Shown here in pieces: positions 48,426 through 57,784 of a stretch of DNA of 64,000 bases. The number at the start of each line of letters is the position of its first letter. Positions within the stretch are counted from its first letter, which is position 1. This DNA comes from JAJRVM01 sp963700515 (GTDB lineage Bacteria; Planctomycetota; Planctomycetia; Pirellulales; Pirellulaceae), in NCBI GenBank assembly GCA_963700515.1, contig CAVOXY010000012.1:36453-100452 (forward strand), given 5' to 3'. Position numbers and translations under genes: made by a program. The notes under the pieces are model-generated. The model saw only the letters and a program-made list of their open reading frames with translations. It searched no databases and was not told where the DNA came from.

Positions 48426-50522
48426 CTAACGACTGGTGACCAGCAGCCGCATGGTCCAGGGTTCGATGGTCGGCAGCGTAAAACTCCGATAGGGGCCGTC
48501 ACTCCCGGCGGCGGGGACCACGGTTTCTCGACCTTGCATATCGAACAGGGTGAGCTGCTGACTCTCGGTTCTCAGGACAACGACAGGCTCTACCGCCGGA
48601 TCGAAACTGGAGTTGACCATGGCCACAGCCAGCTGTCCATTGTCCTTTTGCCGAGCCCAGAGGTTCACCTTGTGGAACGAAGCCACGTAGGCGGGCAGCC
48701 GATCGCGCGATAGCCAGCGCATCACCGATTTCATCTGGCTTGACTTGCTCAAGTTATGGAGAAAGGTCCAAGGATAGTAGCCGCACACGGCGATCCGCCC
48801 TCCCAGGCGGTTCTCGAACACCGCCATACTCGTGGCCGCTTTCTCCTGCCCCACGTAGTCCACTAGTCGAGCCAGCGATTGTGCTTTGGGATCTGCCAGC
48901 TGCAAGACGTGGCCCGGAACGTGATAGAACGACTGTCGGCAATCGCGTTGCCGCGCGGCGAAAGGGCTGTTAAGCGGGTGGTCAGTCAGTTCTTCTATGC
49001 AATCCTCATGGATCGCTTTCTCGACCGTGATGCCTGTGAATTCGCCGAACCCCCTGCGATTGAGGGTCTCCAGCGTTTCTGCATCCATGTAGACGCCCTG
49101 GGACAGCACCTGGCGAATCTGATCGTCTGACATCGTGGCGATGCTCTGCTGGAACAGCAACGTCACGGCGGCACCATCGGGACTGTACGCGGCCGGCAAG
49201 CCGATTTCCCACAGCGGCGGCGCTTGGCCAAGCATCCCGACGTCGGCGGCCCAGGAGTCTTTGTCCCAGGCGGCGAAGAGGCCGACGGGCCGAGCGCGTC
49301 CGAGATGCCTGGCAGCCAGATCCAGCAGTGGCCGGGCAGTGCGAATTGCTGCCACCAAGGGTACAAATTCATCGAGCGGCTCATCATTCATGGACAGAAC
49401 GTTGAAGGCGGCGCCAGTGCAACCGGCTGCCATGTGCGAAGCAGCTTCCAGAACCGTAATGTGCGCTGCCTTCTTTAAGCGGTGATAAGGGAAGTTCTCG
49501 ATCTCCGATTGGATCGAAATGACCTTGGGCGGCAAGAGTGATACCTGCCGGCCTACTTCATGCGACTTGCCGGCCAGACCGCTGGTCGACGAGTCTTCGT
49601 AGAATCCCCCGCCGGGACGCCAGTAGACCGGTGCGTCCTCCGGACCTGCCAGTACGTTTGCCCAATGATCGAAATCGTATCCTTCGTAAAACCGTTCGCC
49701 CGTCATGAACCCTAGCGGGAGACCTGGCCGCTGCTGGTGCACGGTACGTTCGACGAGCGCTAACAGCCGCCCGATCGTGGCTCGATTATGCGCTAGCCAC
49801 GCCTTGCGAAGAGCCATGCGTGGCTCTGCCGGGCCTTCAAAGAGACCAGCTTTCAAACTCGTTCGGGTCTGCTTGGCGCCGGTTTCCTGCTCGAAGATCT
49901 CCAGACACTGATCACAAAAGCAGGTGAGTCCCACCGGCATGTGCCCTGCCAGTCGCACGTCGTCGTCAACCCAGATATAGTCGGGGTTGGCCTGCGCCAC
50001 AAGTCGGTAGATTTCGCGGACATAATCTTGATGACGCGGGTCGTTCGGACAGAAGGAACCAAGCGACACATTGCCGTCGATATCCGTCACACGCGTGTAG
50101 TCTCCCGACAGTGAATTCGGAAGGTTCTCATTGTGATGACCCATCGTCGACAGTACATTGATGCCTGCTCGATAGCCGAGCTTCTTGGCCTGTACGACCC
50201 GCTGGGCCAGAATGACGCACCGTCGCTTCATTTCATCCAATGGCAGCGGTGGATGCGTGGCCGAAGTGAAGAACGTGATCTCGTCGGTGACGCCTTTGTA
50301 CTGTTCAAACAACTTCAGCAGACTATCGAATCGTTTGTCCGGCATCCACTGAGGTACGCCGATCCGAAACGAGATGAATGCCTTTTCGATTGTTGGCGCC
50401 GACTGCGCAGCCACCGGATCTGACTGGATGTTTGCCAACGGTTCGCTCGCCAAGCCGCACACGCAGCACAACAATACGCACAGGATGGCTGCGCCGAATC
50501 GCTGATGCTTCAGGCAGCACAT
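48426..50522 (-). CDS. secreted TIM-barrel glycosidase-like protein
   Basis: 698 residues from the ATG at 50522, which starts a signal peptide (FGAAILCVLLCCVCGLA); the frame is open to 50672, but that extension has no leader. The barrel (100-470) reads VPQWMPDKRFDSLLKLFEQY, DEITFFTSATHPPLPLDEMK, GYRAGINVLSTMGHHNENLP, SFCPNDPRHQDYVREIYRLV, NPDYIWVDDDVRLAGHMPVG and CFCDQCLEIFEQETG. The C-F-C-x-x-C segment and IWVDDD strand end are typical of a group of planctomycete and verrucomicrobial barrel proteins related to GHL10/GH42-like enzymes. The C-terminal domain (INVLSMNDEPLDEFVP-like FNVLSMNDEPLDEFVP, then GRIAVCGYYPWTFLHNLSKS) is like the GH42 trimerisation and beta domains. The substrate is unknown. 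Confidence 0.75.
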   Translation of the reverse strand: MCCLKHQRFGAAILCVLLCCVCGLASEPLANIQSDPVAAQSAPTIEKAFISFRIGVPQWMPDKRFDSLLKLFEQYKGVTDEITFFTSATHPPLPLDEMKRRCVILAQRVVQAKKLGYRAGINVLSTMGHHNENLPNSLSGDYTRVTDIDGNVSLGSFCPNDPRHQDYVREIYRLVAQANPDYIWVDDDVRLAGHMPVGLTCFCDQCLEIFEQETGAKQTRTSLKAGLFEGPAEPRMALRKAWLAHNRATIGRLLALVERTVHQQRPGLPLGFMTGERFYEGYDFDHWANVLAGPEDAPVYWRPGGGFYEDSSTSGLAGKSHEVGRQVSLLPPKVISIQSEIENFPYHRLKKAAHITVLEAASHMAAGCTGAAFNVLSMNDEPLDEFVPLVAAIRTARPLLDLAARHLGRARPVGLFAAWDKDSWAADVGMLGQAPPLWEIGLPAAYSPDGAAVTLLFQQSIATMSDDQIRQVLSQGVYMDAETLETLNRRGFGEFTGITVEKAIHEDCIEELTDHPLNSPFAARQRDCRQSFYHVPGHVLQLADPKAQSLARLVDYVGQEKAATSMAVFENRLGGRIAVCGYYPWTFLHNLSKSSQMKSVMRWLSRDRLPAYVASFHKVNLWARQKDNGQLAVAMVNSSFDPAVEPVVVLRTESQQLTLFDMQGRETVVPAAGSDGPYRSFTLPTIEPWTMRLLVTSR

Positions 50523-51208
50523 ACCCGAGTAAGGTGACGGGGTATGAACAAGTCGTCCGACTCGGCGGTGATATGAAGGCAAACCATGGAACGAGTTCCG
50601 CTTCGTCGGCCACAGTTGTGGATTCGCTGGTGTTGTCCTGCCAGCAGTGCCGTGAGTCTGTTTGTGCGTCATGGTTCACACCTTACTGCCAGATCCAAGG
50701 AAGAGTCACACGGGCCGAGGTTGTTGGGAAGCATCGGCCCACAGTAAACGTTTTAACTCAAAGTGCAGGCCCGCCTATGGGACTAACCGCTCCAACGCTG
50801 GGAACGCCTTCCTTTTCGCCCGAACTCCTCCTGCGCGGAGCGAACATCCCATGCGGCAAGAAAACGGGCAGCGTGTTGCGGTTTTACCAGCTACATGGAA
50901 CGCTCCTCTGACAGTTTGAGTTGTAACATCCCCTTCGGGCCAATTCCAGCAGCTCTCTTGGCGGCCAGTTGTGGCCTGCATGGACGACGAGAGCCATGCC
51001 ACACGCGGTGGGTATCGTTCCGTGGGCTATCAGAGAGCGGCACGTGTTGTTTTCACTCCCGCGGCATACTACGATGAATCCTCCAACAGGGTCGCAACCG
51101 AGCAGCTGGCAGGCTTGGCGGCCCCTGCTTTGCACTCCACCCGTACGACGGGCAAGGGCACGAGCCCGTGTACGGTTCTACCATCCACAGTCGTGCCGGA
51201 GAACTACG
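50523..51208. other. divergent intergenic region with a leader hairpin
   Basis: About 690 bases between divergent genes. The only structure noted is the hairpin at 51141-51175. Open frames in this region, including one continuous with the next gene, lack motifs. Confidence 0.4.
51141..51175 (+). promoter_or_regulatory. leader hairpin upstream of the propeller gene
   Basis: A 12-base stem with one bulged G (CCGTACGACGGGC and GCCCGTGTACGG) and a 10-base loop, ending 33 bases before the start codon at 51209. It could be a 5' leader structure, or a dispersed palindromic repeat. No known riboswitch fold is recognised. Confidence 0.35.
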
Positions 51209-52207
51209 ATGAAACCTCGCTTGAAGATGTTGTCGCACAGCGTGTGCGATGCGTCGCGTTCTTTGGATTCTCGGCGACCGTCCTTCCTGGCGGTCATGAT
51301 TCTGCTCACTCTGTTTACGCTGCCGCTTGGTAATGCCGGCGCGGAAGATTCTGCCCTGGGTGTCACTCGACGACTGACACTCGGCAAACCGTTCGCATGT
51401 GCCGACTATGGCGGCAACAAGATCTGCCTGGTCGACAAGGATGGCCAGATCACCTGGCAGTATCCGGCCGCCGGGCCGATGGATGTGTGGATCCTTCCCA
51501 ACGGCAATATTTTGTTCTCGCACGTGAAGGGGGTGAAAGAAGTCACTCGCCAGAAGGAAGTTGTCTGGGAATACAAGACGGCGGAGTCCAACGAGGTGCA
51601 TGCCTGTCAGCCGCTACCGGACGCTCTGGTGATGGTCGCCGAATCGGGGCCAATGCAGATTATCGAAGTGGATCGTCAGGGCCAGATTGTGAAACGCGTT
51701 CCATTGAAGACCGAGTGCACGAATACACATCTGCAAATGCGATGTGCCCGCAAGTTGGCCAGTGGAAACTATCTCGTCGGACAGTACCAGGACGGTGTAG
51801 TGCGCGAGTACGATGCGACTGGCCGCATCGTCCGCGAAATTCCCCAGCAAATGGCGTTTAGCGGGATTCGTCTGGCGGACGGCAATACTTTGATCGCCAC
51901 AGGCGACGCGCATCGCGTCGTTGAAGTGGATGGGGACGGCAAGGTCGTGTGGGAGATCAACGAAAATGATTTGCCCGACAATCCAATTCGCTTCGTGGCC
52001 GGCATGCAGCGACTTCCCAGTGGCAATACGCTGGTCTGTAATTGGGGTGGACATGGTCATGTGGGCGAACAGCCGCAGATCTTTGAAGTCACTCGCGACA
52101 AGCGAGTCGTCGGCGAGATCTTTGACTTCACGCAGTTTGGCACCATCAGTGGCGTTTTTCTCTTGGATGTGAAGGGGGACCCCGCGAAATTCGAGATCGA
52201 GCGATGA
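51209..52207 (+). CDS. exported PQQ-like/arylsulfotransferase-like beta-propeller protein
   Basis: 332 residues from the ATG at 51209 (GGAGA 7 bases upstream). Signal peptide FLAVMILLTLFTLPLGNAGA. The rest is a six- or seven-bladed propeller of repeats with pattern D-x-D-G-x-I-x-W: LVDKDGQITWQYPAAGPMDV, EVDRQGQIVKRVPLKTE, EYDATGRIVREIPQQM, EVDGDGKVVWEINENDLPDN, each followed by LPNGNILF-, LADGNTLIA- or LPSGNTLVC-type strands. No catalytic motif is visible; such proteins often bind sugars or act as scaffolds. It lies 110 bases before a hairpin array and reads toward the SGNH hydrolase gene. Confidence 0.8.
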   Translation: MKPRLKMLSHSVCDASRSLDSRRPSFLAVMILLTLFTLPLGNAGAEDSALGVTRRLTLGKPFACADYGGNKICLVDKDGQITWQYPAAGPMDVWILPNGNILFSHVKGVKEVTRQKEVVWEYKTAESNEVHACQPLPDALVMVAESGPMQIIEVDRQGQIVKRVPLKTECTNTHLQMRCARKLASGNYLVGQYQDGVVREYDATGRIVREIPQQMAFSGIRLADGNTLIATGDAHRVVEVDGDGKVVWEINENDLPDNPIRFVAGMQRLPSGNTLVCNWGGHGHVGEQPQIFEVTRDKRVVGEIFDFTQFGTISGVFLLDVKGDPAKFEIER

Positions 52208-52319
52208 GGACCTGCAGAAATCGACGAATTTCGGCATTCGCTTTCGGCAGGAAAGGGAAATCCTGCAGCCTAACACATACACCGCGCAAACCAGCGCGTG
52301 GGCCGGCTAGAACAATATC

Positions 52320-52663
52320 GTAGCTGAAGCCGCCGAGGCTTCAGCGGCATCGCCATACGTTTTTTTTCGTCGTAGCTGAAGCCGCCGAGGCTTCAGCTGC
52401 ATCGCCATACGTTTTCCCGCTGTCGTCGTAGCTGAAGCCGCGGAGGCTTCAGCGGCATCGCCATATGTTTTTTTTCGTCGTAGCTGAAGCCGCGGAGGCT
52501 TCAGCGGCATCGCCATACGTTTTTTTTCATCGTAGCTGAAGCCGCCGAGGCTTCAGCCGCATCGCCATACGTGTTTTTTTTCGTCGTAGCTGAAGCCGCC
52601 GAGGCTTCAGCGGCATCGCCATACGTTTTCCCGCTGCGGCTGAACCCTGGCGGGTCCAGCTAC
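52320..52663. repeat. six-copy 52-bp array of GCTGAAGCC hairpins with T-tracts
   Basis: Copies start at 52320, 52372, 52428, 52480, 52532 and 52586. Each has tag GTAGCTGA, a perfect 9-base stem (GCTGAAGCC and GGCTTCAGC) with a GCCGA or GCGGA loop, then GGCATCGCCATACG and, in four copies, a run of eight or more T. The block ends (52639-52663) with one copy of the CTGAACCC/GGGTCCAG hairpin also found 20-fold at 61355-61874. Two related hairpins with the same ATCGCCATA tail lie at 61263-61355. Confidence 0.92.
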
Positions 52664-52699
52664 TCCACCTCGTTGCACGATTTCAGCAAAGGTGCTGTC

Positions 52700-53576
52700 A
52701 TGACCATTCGATCTGGTATCTCCGCCCTCGTAACTCTCTGCGTCGCCTTCCTGGTATCGACGGGCGTCGCCGACATGATGGCCGATTCGCCGGTAAAATT
52801 CCCCACGCAAGGAGCGATCCCCGCAAAATTCCCGCCGGATCAATCGGCGAAAGATTTCCGGCAACCCGAAGAGGGCTATTACCTCTTCAGTACTCCCGAG
52901 CGATCGCTGACGCAGATAGACAAGATTCAGCAGGAAATGCCCACAGGCGAGTTCACTCCACCACCGGCCGACTGGAAATTCCTGCAGCGCACGCGGCGCA
53001 TCCTGAACGAAGGAGGTGACCTCCACCTGGTGGCTATTGGCGACAGCATCGTGAATGATACCATGCGGTCGGGTTGGGTGGCCAAGCTGAGCCAAGCCTT
53101 CCCGAAGGCGAAAATCCATGCCACGGTCTATGTGCGCGGTGGCGGCGGATGTCAGCACTACAAGGAGCATGATCGCATCGGCAAAAACGTCATTCCGCTG
53201 AAGCCTGATCTCGTTTTTATCGGCGGCATTAGCCAGCAGGATATCGAAAGCATTCGCGAAGTGATTCATCAGTTGCGAACCGCTCTGCCGGATGTCGAGA
53301 TCCTATTGGCCACCGGTTCGTTCGGAACCGCCGACCCGCGAGTGCCGGCAGAACTCGACGGGGCGCAACACTCGGGGACGGGTGAGTACGGCCGTTCGCT
53401 TCGACAGTGTGGCTGGCGATGAGAAGTGTGCTTATCTGGATATGACCACGCCGTGGGCCCAGTACATCCGCGCTTCCAAGCTGCATCCGCATCTGTTCTA
53501 CCGTGATGTTGTGCATGCCAACGAATATGGCGAACAGATTCTGTCCAAGATCCTACTGAAATTCTTCCAGCAGTAG
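52700..53576 (+). CDS. secreted SGNH/GDSL-like hydrolase, one frameshift
   Basis: About 292 residues when joined. AAAGG lies about 8 bases before the ATG at 52700; signal peptide ALVTLCVAFLVSTGVADM. Block I is HLVAIGDSIVND with nucleophile S116; GGGGCQHY lies at the oxyanion position; LVFIGGISQQD replaces the usual GxND block; the C-terminal D-x-x-H is DVVHANEYG. The frame must change near 53410 (EYGRSLRQ to VAGDEKCAYLDMTTPW). SGNH enzymes of this type are usually carbohydrate or lipid esterases. The T-rich hairpin array lies directly upstream, so its transcription depends on reading through or starting after that array. Confidence 0.82.
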
Positions 53577-53654
53577 GGTGCGCCAAACTCGCCCAACACG
53601 TTCTGGCGACATCCCGAAACGCCATGGCGAGCGCATATGCTGCAACGGCCACTG

Positions 53655-56600
53655 CTACTGCGGCACGTACGTTTCATCTGACGTAATCAGCAGGAGACGG
53701 CGCACCGCACACCACGAGTGCGTGGTCTGCAGCTTGAGGATGTGCTGTCCGGGCTGCAGCGAACCCAAATTGAACTTCGCCCAGCCAAAGTAGCCGTTGC
53801 CCGTGTGGAATGCATCCAATTTCTGCCAGGTGAAAGGGACGGGATTTCCATCCCAGGAAAATAGGTAATGCGGAGTGAGTTCGGTCTCGCTCGCCGATCG
53901 TTCACTGTGCCGCAATTGGATCCACAGCCAATACGCTCCCGCTTTGTCAACTGAGACAGGAGGAAACACCACGGTATTGGCATCCTCCAGCCAGAGGCGA
54001 TCCACGAAGAGGTGATGTTTGCCGGGCCCAATCGTAGGTTCTGGGCCGCCGGTTGCCGATGGCAAGACTGCTGGCGGGATACTTCCGTTCGTCATTCTCC
54101 AGGGGGCCGAGCGTGAATGTGAATTCCGATGTAAGTGTTTGGCTCTTGGTGGGAACTACGATCAGCCAGCCAGCACTCTGCCAGGGGGGCAGCCACAACG
54201 GATTGAGTGCCGGGTCTGAACCCATGAACAAGAGGCTCATGCCCGAGGCAGGCAGGGCGGGATCGGCCGCGCTGTCCGCCAAGACGATGTTCTCTCCCGT
54301 GCTGACGATATCGCGCAGGACGAGCCCGTTGCCGGACGAACCGGCGAGACAAATCACACCCGCGTCGGCCAGCGGAGCGACCGCAGACTGCCAGACGCGA
54401 CCCAACGGCAGCACGCCACGGTACAGGCTGTGGGGTTCATGACCCCAGACCTGGTTTGGCTCCCAGGGAAAACGGTTTTCTGGCCACGGATAATGGCGGC
54501 GTAGCAGGTGGTCCGCATAGTCACCTGTGACGCTTTGTACCCTCCAATGTTCCACACCCGTGAACTGAATGGAGGGACTCTGCGGAGCCGACTGGTCGGA
54601 GGACAGCGTCACACGCACGCAGCCGTCGGGGAGCGGACTGCAGTTACACGAGTCGGGCGACGTGATCCGGCCGGTAACCGTGCCGTATGCGAAACGGATG
54701 TCCCCGCCGGTGCCCTGCCAAGTGAACTGCGAGTGGCTTTGACAATCTGCCGTGACGGCCTTGTGACTTTCTGGTGGGATGTCCTCTAATGGTTGCTGAC
54801 TCTGACGGAAGACTGCTGTCGCGTAGGGGGCAAAAGTCCAGTGAAACTGGCCTTGCGTTGCAGTGACCGATTGTCCTGTAATCACCTCGATCAGTGTCTG
54901 GGAGACGGGCAGGCTGAGTTGGGCGGGTAATCGGACTCTAGTAGAGATTTGTTGTGGCGACAGATTGACGAGTCCCACGGCGTCGATTTGGTCAAGCGAT
55001 CGAAGTACGGAAAAGATCTCCGGTGCCGTCTCGACACTCAGATAATCCGCACTCCCGCGACGGAGTTCCGGCACACGGCGGCGCGCCCAGAACAGGTTGC
55101 GGAAATAGGCGTAAGATCCCACCTCCTGCTCCTGGTAGATCATCGGTACTCCCTCCACCAGAGTGCAGACGGCAGTCAACGCGCGTTGAAGGCCGACCCG
55201 AAACGCCGGTCTGCTCGGCCATGGTCCACCACCGTGTCGTGATTGTTGAGCGTGCGCAGGACAATCATCCCGCGTGGCAGCGAGCCCTGTTCTCGTTCGA
55301 AGAAATCGCGGAGTCGGCGATTGAGTTCCGCCGGCGCGAGAGCCGTCGGAGGATTCTGTTCCAGCAGTCGGATCAAGGGGAATCCGTAGCCGATTGGGCC
55401 GGAACGTGCGTACTCGGGTGTTTCCATCGATTCGGGAATGATCGCCGGCTGCTGGGCCCCGCCCGCGATCGCGCCCTGGCGAATCGCGCGCAACATTCCC
55501 ATCGCTCCACCCATGGTCGAACGCGAGACGTGCGGTGCGTTGAGCGACGAGTTCCAGTTGACGCCCAGTCCTGGCGCCACGTCCACGCGGTATCCTTCGA
55601 AGCCGAATTGTGCCGTGAGCTGTTCGATGCTCCGCTCCATCTCGTTTTGCCAGCCGGGGTGGGAGTAATCGGGCGATTGCCCGAACACATTCACACGCTT
55701 TCCGTCTCGTCCATAGGTCCACCATTGGGGGTGTGCCGCGGGGAGTGCCGCTGTGCCGCCGTGGGGAACGATTTCACCCAGGACGTGAAAACCCCGCTCG
55801 TGCATTTGCCCCACCAACGTTTTCAATCCGCCTGCGCCACCATAGGCCGGATCCACCTCGTCGTAACGCCGGGGGCCGTAGAGGTTCCAGCCGACCATCG
55901 GGCGCGCCGGATCTTTGTGGGTGTGGACGCTCATCAGCCAGAACGTGTTGCAGCCGAGATCGGCGATGTAATCGAGCTGCTTGGCAAAATTCTCGAAACC
56001 ACCGACATCGCCGAATCGCGAGTCCACGCTGCCTCCGGCGCTGGCCTGGTACATAATACAGTCGCGAAACCAGTCGGGCCCGGCATCGGCAACAGTCACT
56101 CCTACCGCATCGTACCACGACTGCGCGGTACGTCGAGCTTCCTCCAGGCCACCGTCAACGACCCAGATGTACTGCTTGCCGATGGCCGCTGACTCGCTTC
56201 CTGCCAGCCGCCACGCAGCATCGCTGTGGTGTTCGATAGCTTCACCCGGTTTCCACTGAACACGAAACGTGTCTTCATCGCTGGTGAAGGCGACGCACAA
56301 TGTGGGGCCACGCTCGCCACATTGAATCATGGCGAAAGACTGCGCCTGCCAGGTGGGAGCTTCGGGGAACGACATTGGCGCGACACGAAAGGTCGCGCCC
56401 GTCACGTCGCGGCGCACATCCGCGGCGTTTTCAAACCCGATCGTGCGGACCAGACAATTGGGAAAACCACTGAAGCCGTGAATGTCGTCCACAATCGATC
56501 CGGCGGGCAACCGATAGGTGGCAGACTGCGGCTCGCTGGCGGCCGGAGCAGCCTGTGTCGGCAATTCGTGGTCGTCCACGATTACCGTCAGCGCCGGAGT

Positions 56601-56768
56601 ATCAAGGGGGCGGGTCAAGTTTTGGCCCTGCCAAGACACAATCGGCCAACCACGCTCGAAGCGACACTCCAATTCCGCCGCGATGCAAGGCGATCCCATG
56701 CCCCAGCAGGCGAAGACCAGCAGAAACGTTTTTCCAAGTCGTCGGTGAAAGTGACTTATTGTCTGCAT
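53655..56768 (-). CDS. secreted GH13 family alpha-glucan-active enzyme, two frameshifts
   Basis: About 1038 residues when joined. Signal peptide TFLLVFACWGMGSPCIAA (ATG at 56768; 56804 possible). An N-terminal beta region (30-225) precedes the catalytic barrel: VGGFENFAKQLDYIADLGCN, GWNLYGPRRYDEVDPAYGG, then the three GH13 carboxylates D396 (GYRVDVAPG, nucleophile), E446 (AIIPESMETPE, acid/base) and D511 (TLNNHDTVVDHG). The frame shifts near 55190, after which VGLQRALTAVCTLVEGVPMI, YQEQEVGSYAYFRNLFWARR continues the barrel and long beta domains follow. A second shift near 54080 gives the last 140 residues (HHLFVDRLWLEDANTVVFPP, YWLWIQLRHSE), a probable sugar-binding domain. Expected action is on alpha-1,4/1,6 glucans; the exact specificity is unclear. 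Confidence 0.83.
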
Positions 56769-56880
56769 GGTTCGATAGTATTTCCTAATCAGAGGGACAG
56801 TCATGGATCGCACGTGGATGGAAATGGTGTGGGATGAAAAGAAGGATGAAGGACAATAAGGATGCCCAAACAAATCCGAA

Positions 56881-57355
56881 AACGGGGAGGCTCCTGGGCT
56901 GTCAAAAAGTCGGTTCTTGGACGCTGTTGAGCCGTGCAAAGTGGCGATCATTTTGATTCCCTCCGCGGGCCTTGCGCCGGCGGCGGATCGATTGGTCAGC
57001 TATGGTGATGCGATCTGCCTGGCAGGCTTCCGCCGGGTTGATCCCGGCGGGACCACAACTGGCCAGCTACCTTCACACGGTGACACACTGTCGGTCGCGT
57101 CCCCAACGTGCCATCACGCCGGCTCGCCTTCGCGACTGAATCAAGCCGCGGTTTGTTTCGGTCTCGGCGAGCCGCCGTTTTGCCTCCCCGCGATTGGCTC
57201 GGCCGACACACTTCGTGTCTCAATAACAGTAGCTGGTCAGTCCTCAGTCCGCCGGGATGAACCCGGCGGGGCTGCAGAACCGAGCGGAACAGAAATGGAG
57301 TGATTCCTCCATACACACAAGGGCGAGTCTTTATCGCGCCAGGAGCCTCCCCGTT
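56881..57355. repeat. nested inverted-repeat block
   Basis: Outer arms AACGGGGAGGCTCCTGG (56881-56897) and its exact complement (57339-57355). Inside are two hairpins with CCGCCGGG arms, 57030-57050 (loop TTGAT) and 57249-57269 (loop ATGAA). Their GTAGCTGG tags face inward: hairpin 1 is in minus orientation and hairpin 2 in plus orientation. The block has no supported gene. It occupies half of the 1-kb gap between the divergent GH13 and GH116-like genes; the rest of that gap (56769-56880, 57356-57747) holds nothing recognised. Confidence 0.7.
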
Positions 57356-57784
57356 CTTGCGGCAAGCAGCGCGGTCTGGGTGGTCTTTCGGGAACGGGTT
57401 GTTCCATTGGGACACCACGGCGAACTACTGTCGGCGCAGCTTCAGGACCGGACACCTTGGATCGCTTGCTGGCTTCTCGTTCGATAGGTACCAGTTTATC
57501 CGCAATCTCTCGTTGCGCAAACCGTTCGCAGCTCTTCGAACCAGGCACGAGAATCACAACTAGGGCCACCACCGTGTTGTGGCCGCGTCTTGGATGTCAA
57601 TGTCGGGTGAGCCGGTGTCTTCTTGACTCGGAGTGCCAGCAAACAGACGATAAAGGCAGGATCTTGGCTGTACAACCTATAAAAATGTGTCTGCGCGTGT
57701 ACTGGAACACACCGAGCGAGTCACTTTCAAGTGCGGAGGCGACGAACATGCGACTGAACACGAAAGTCGGCATAGCGCAGAGCG

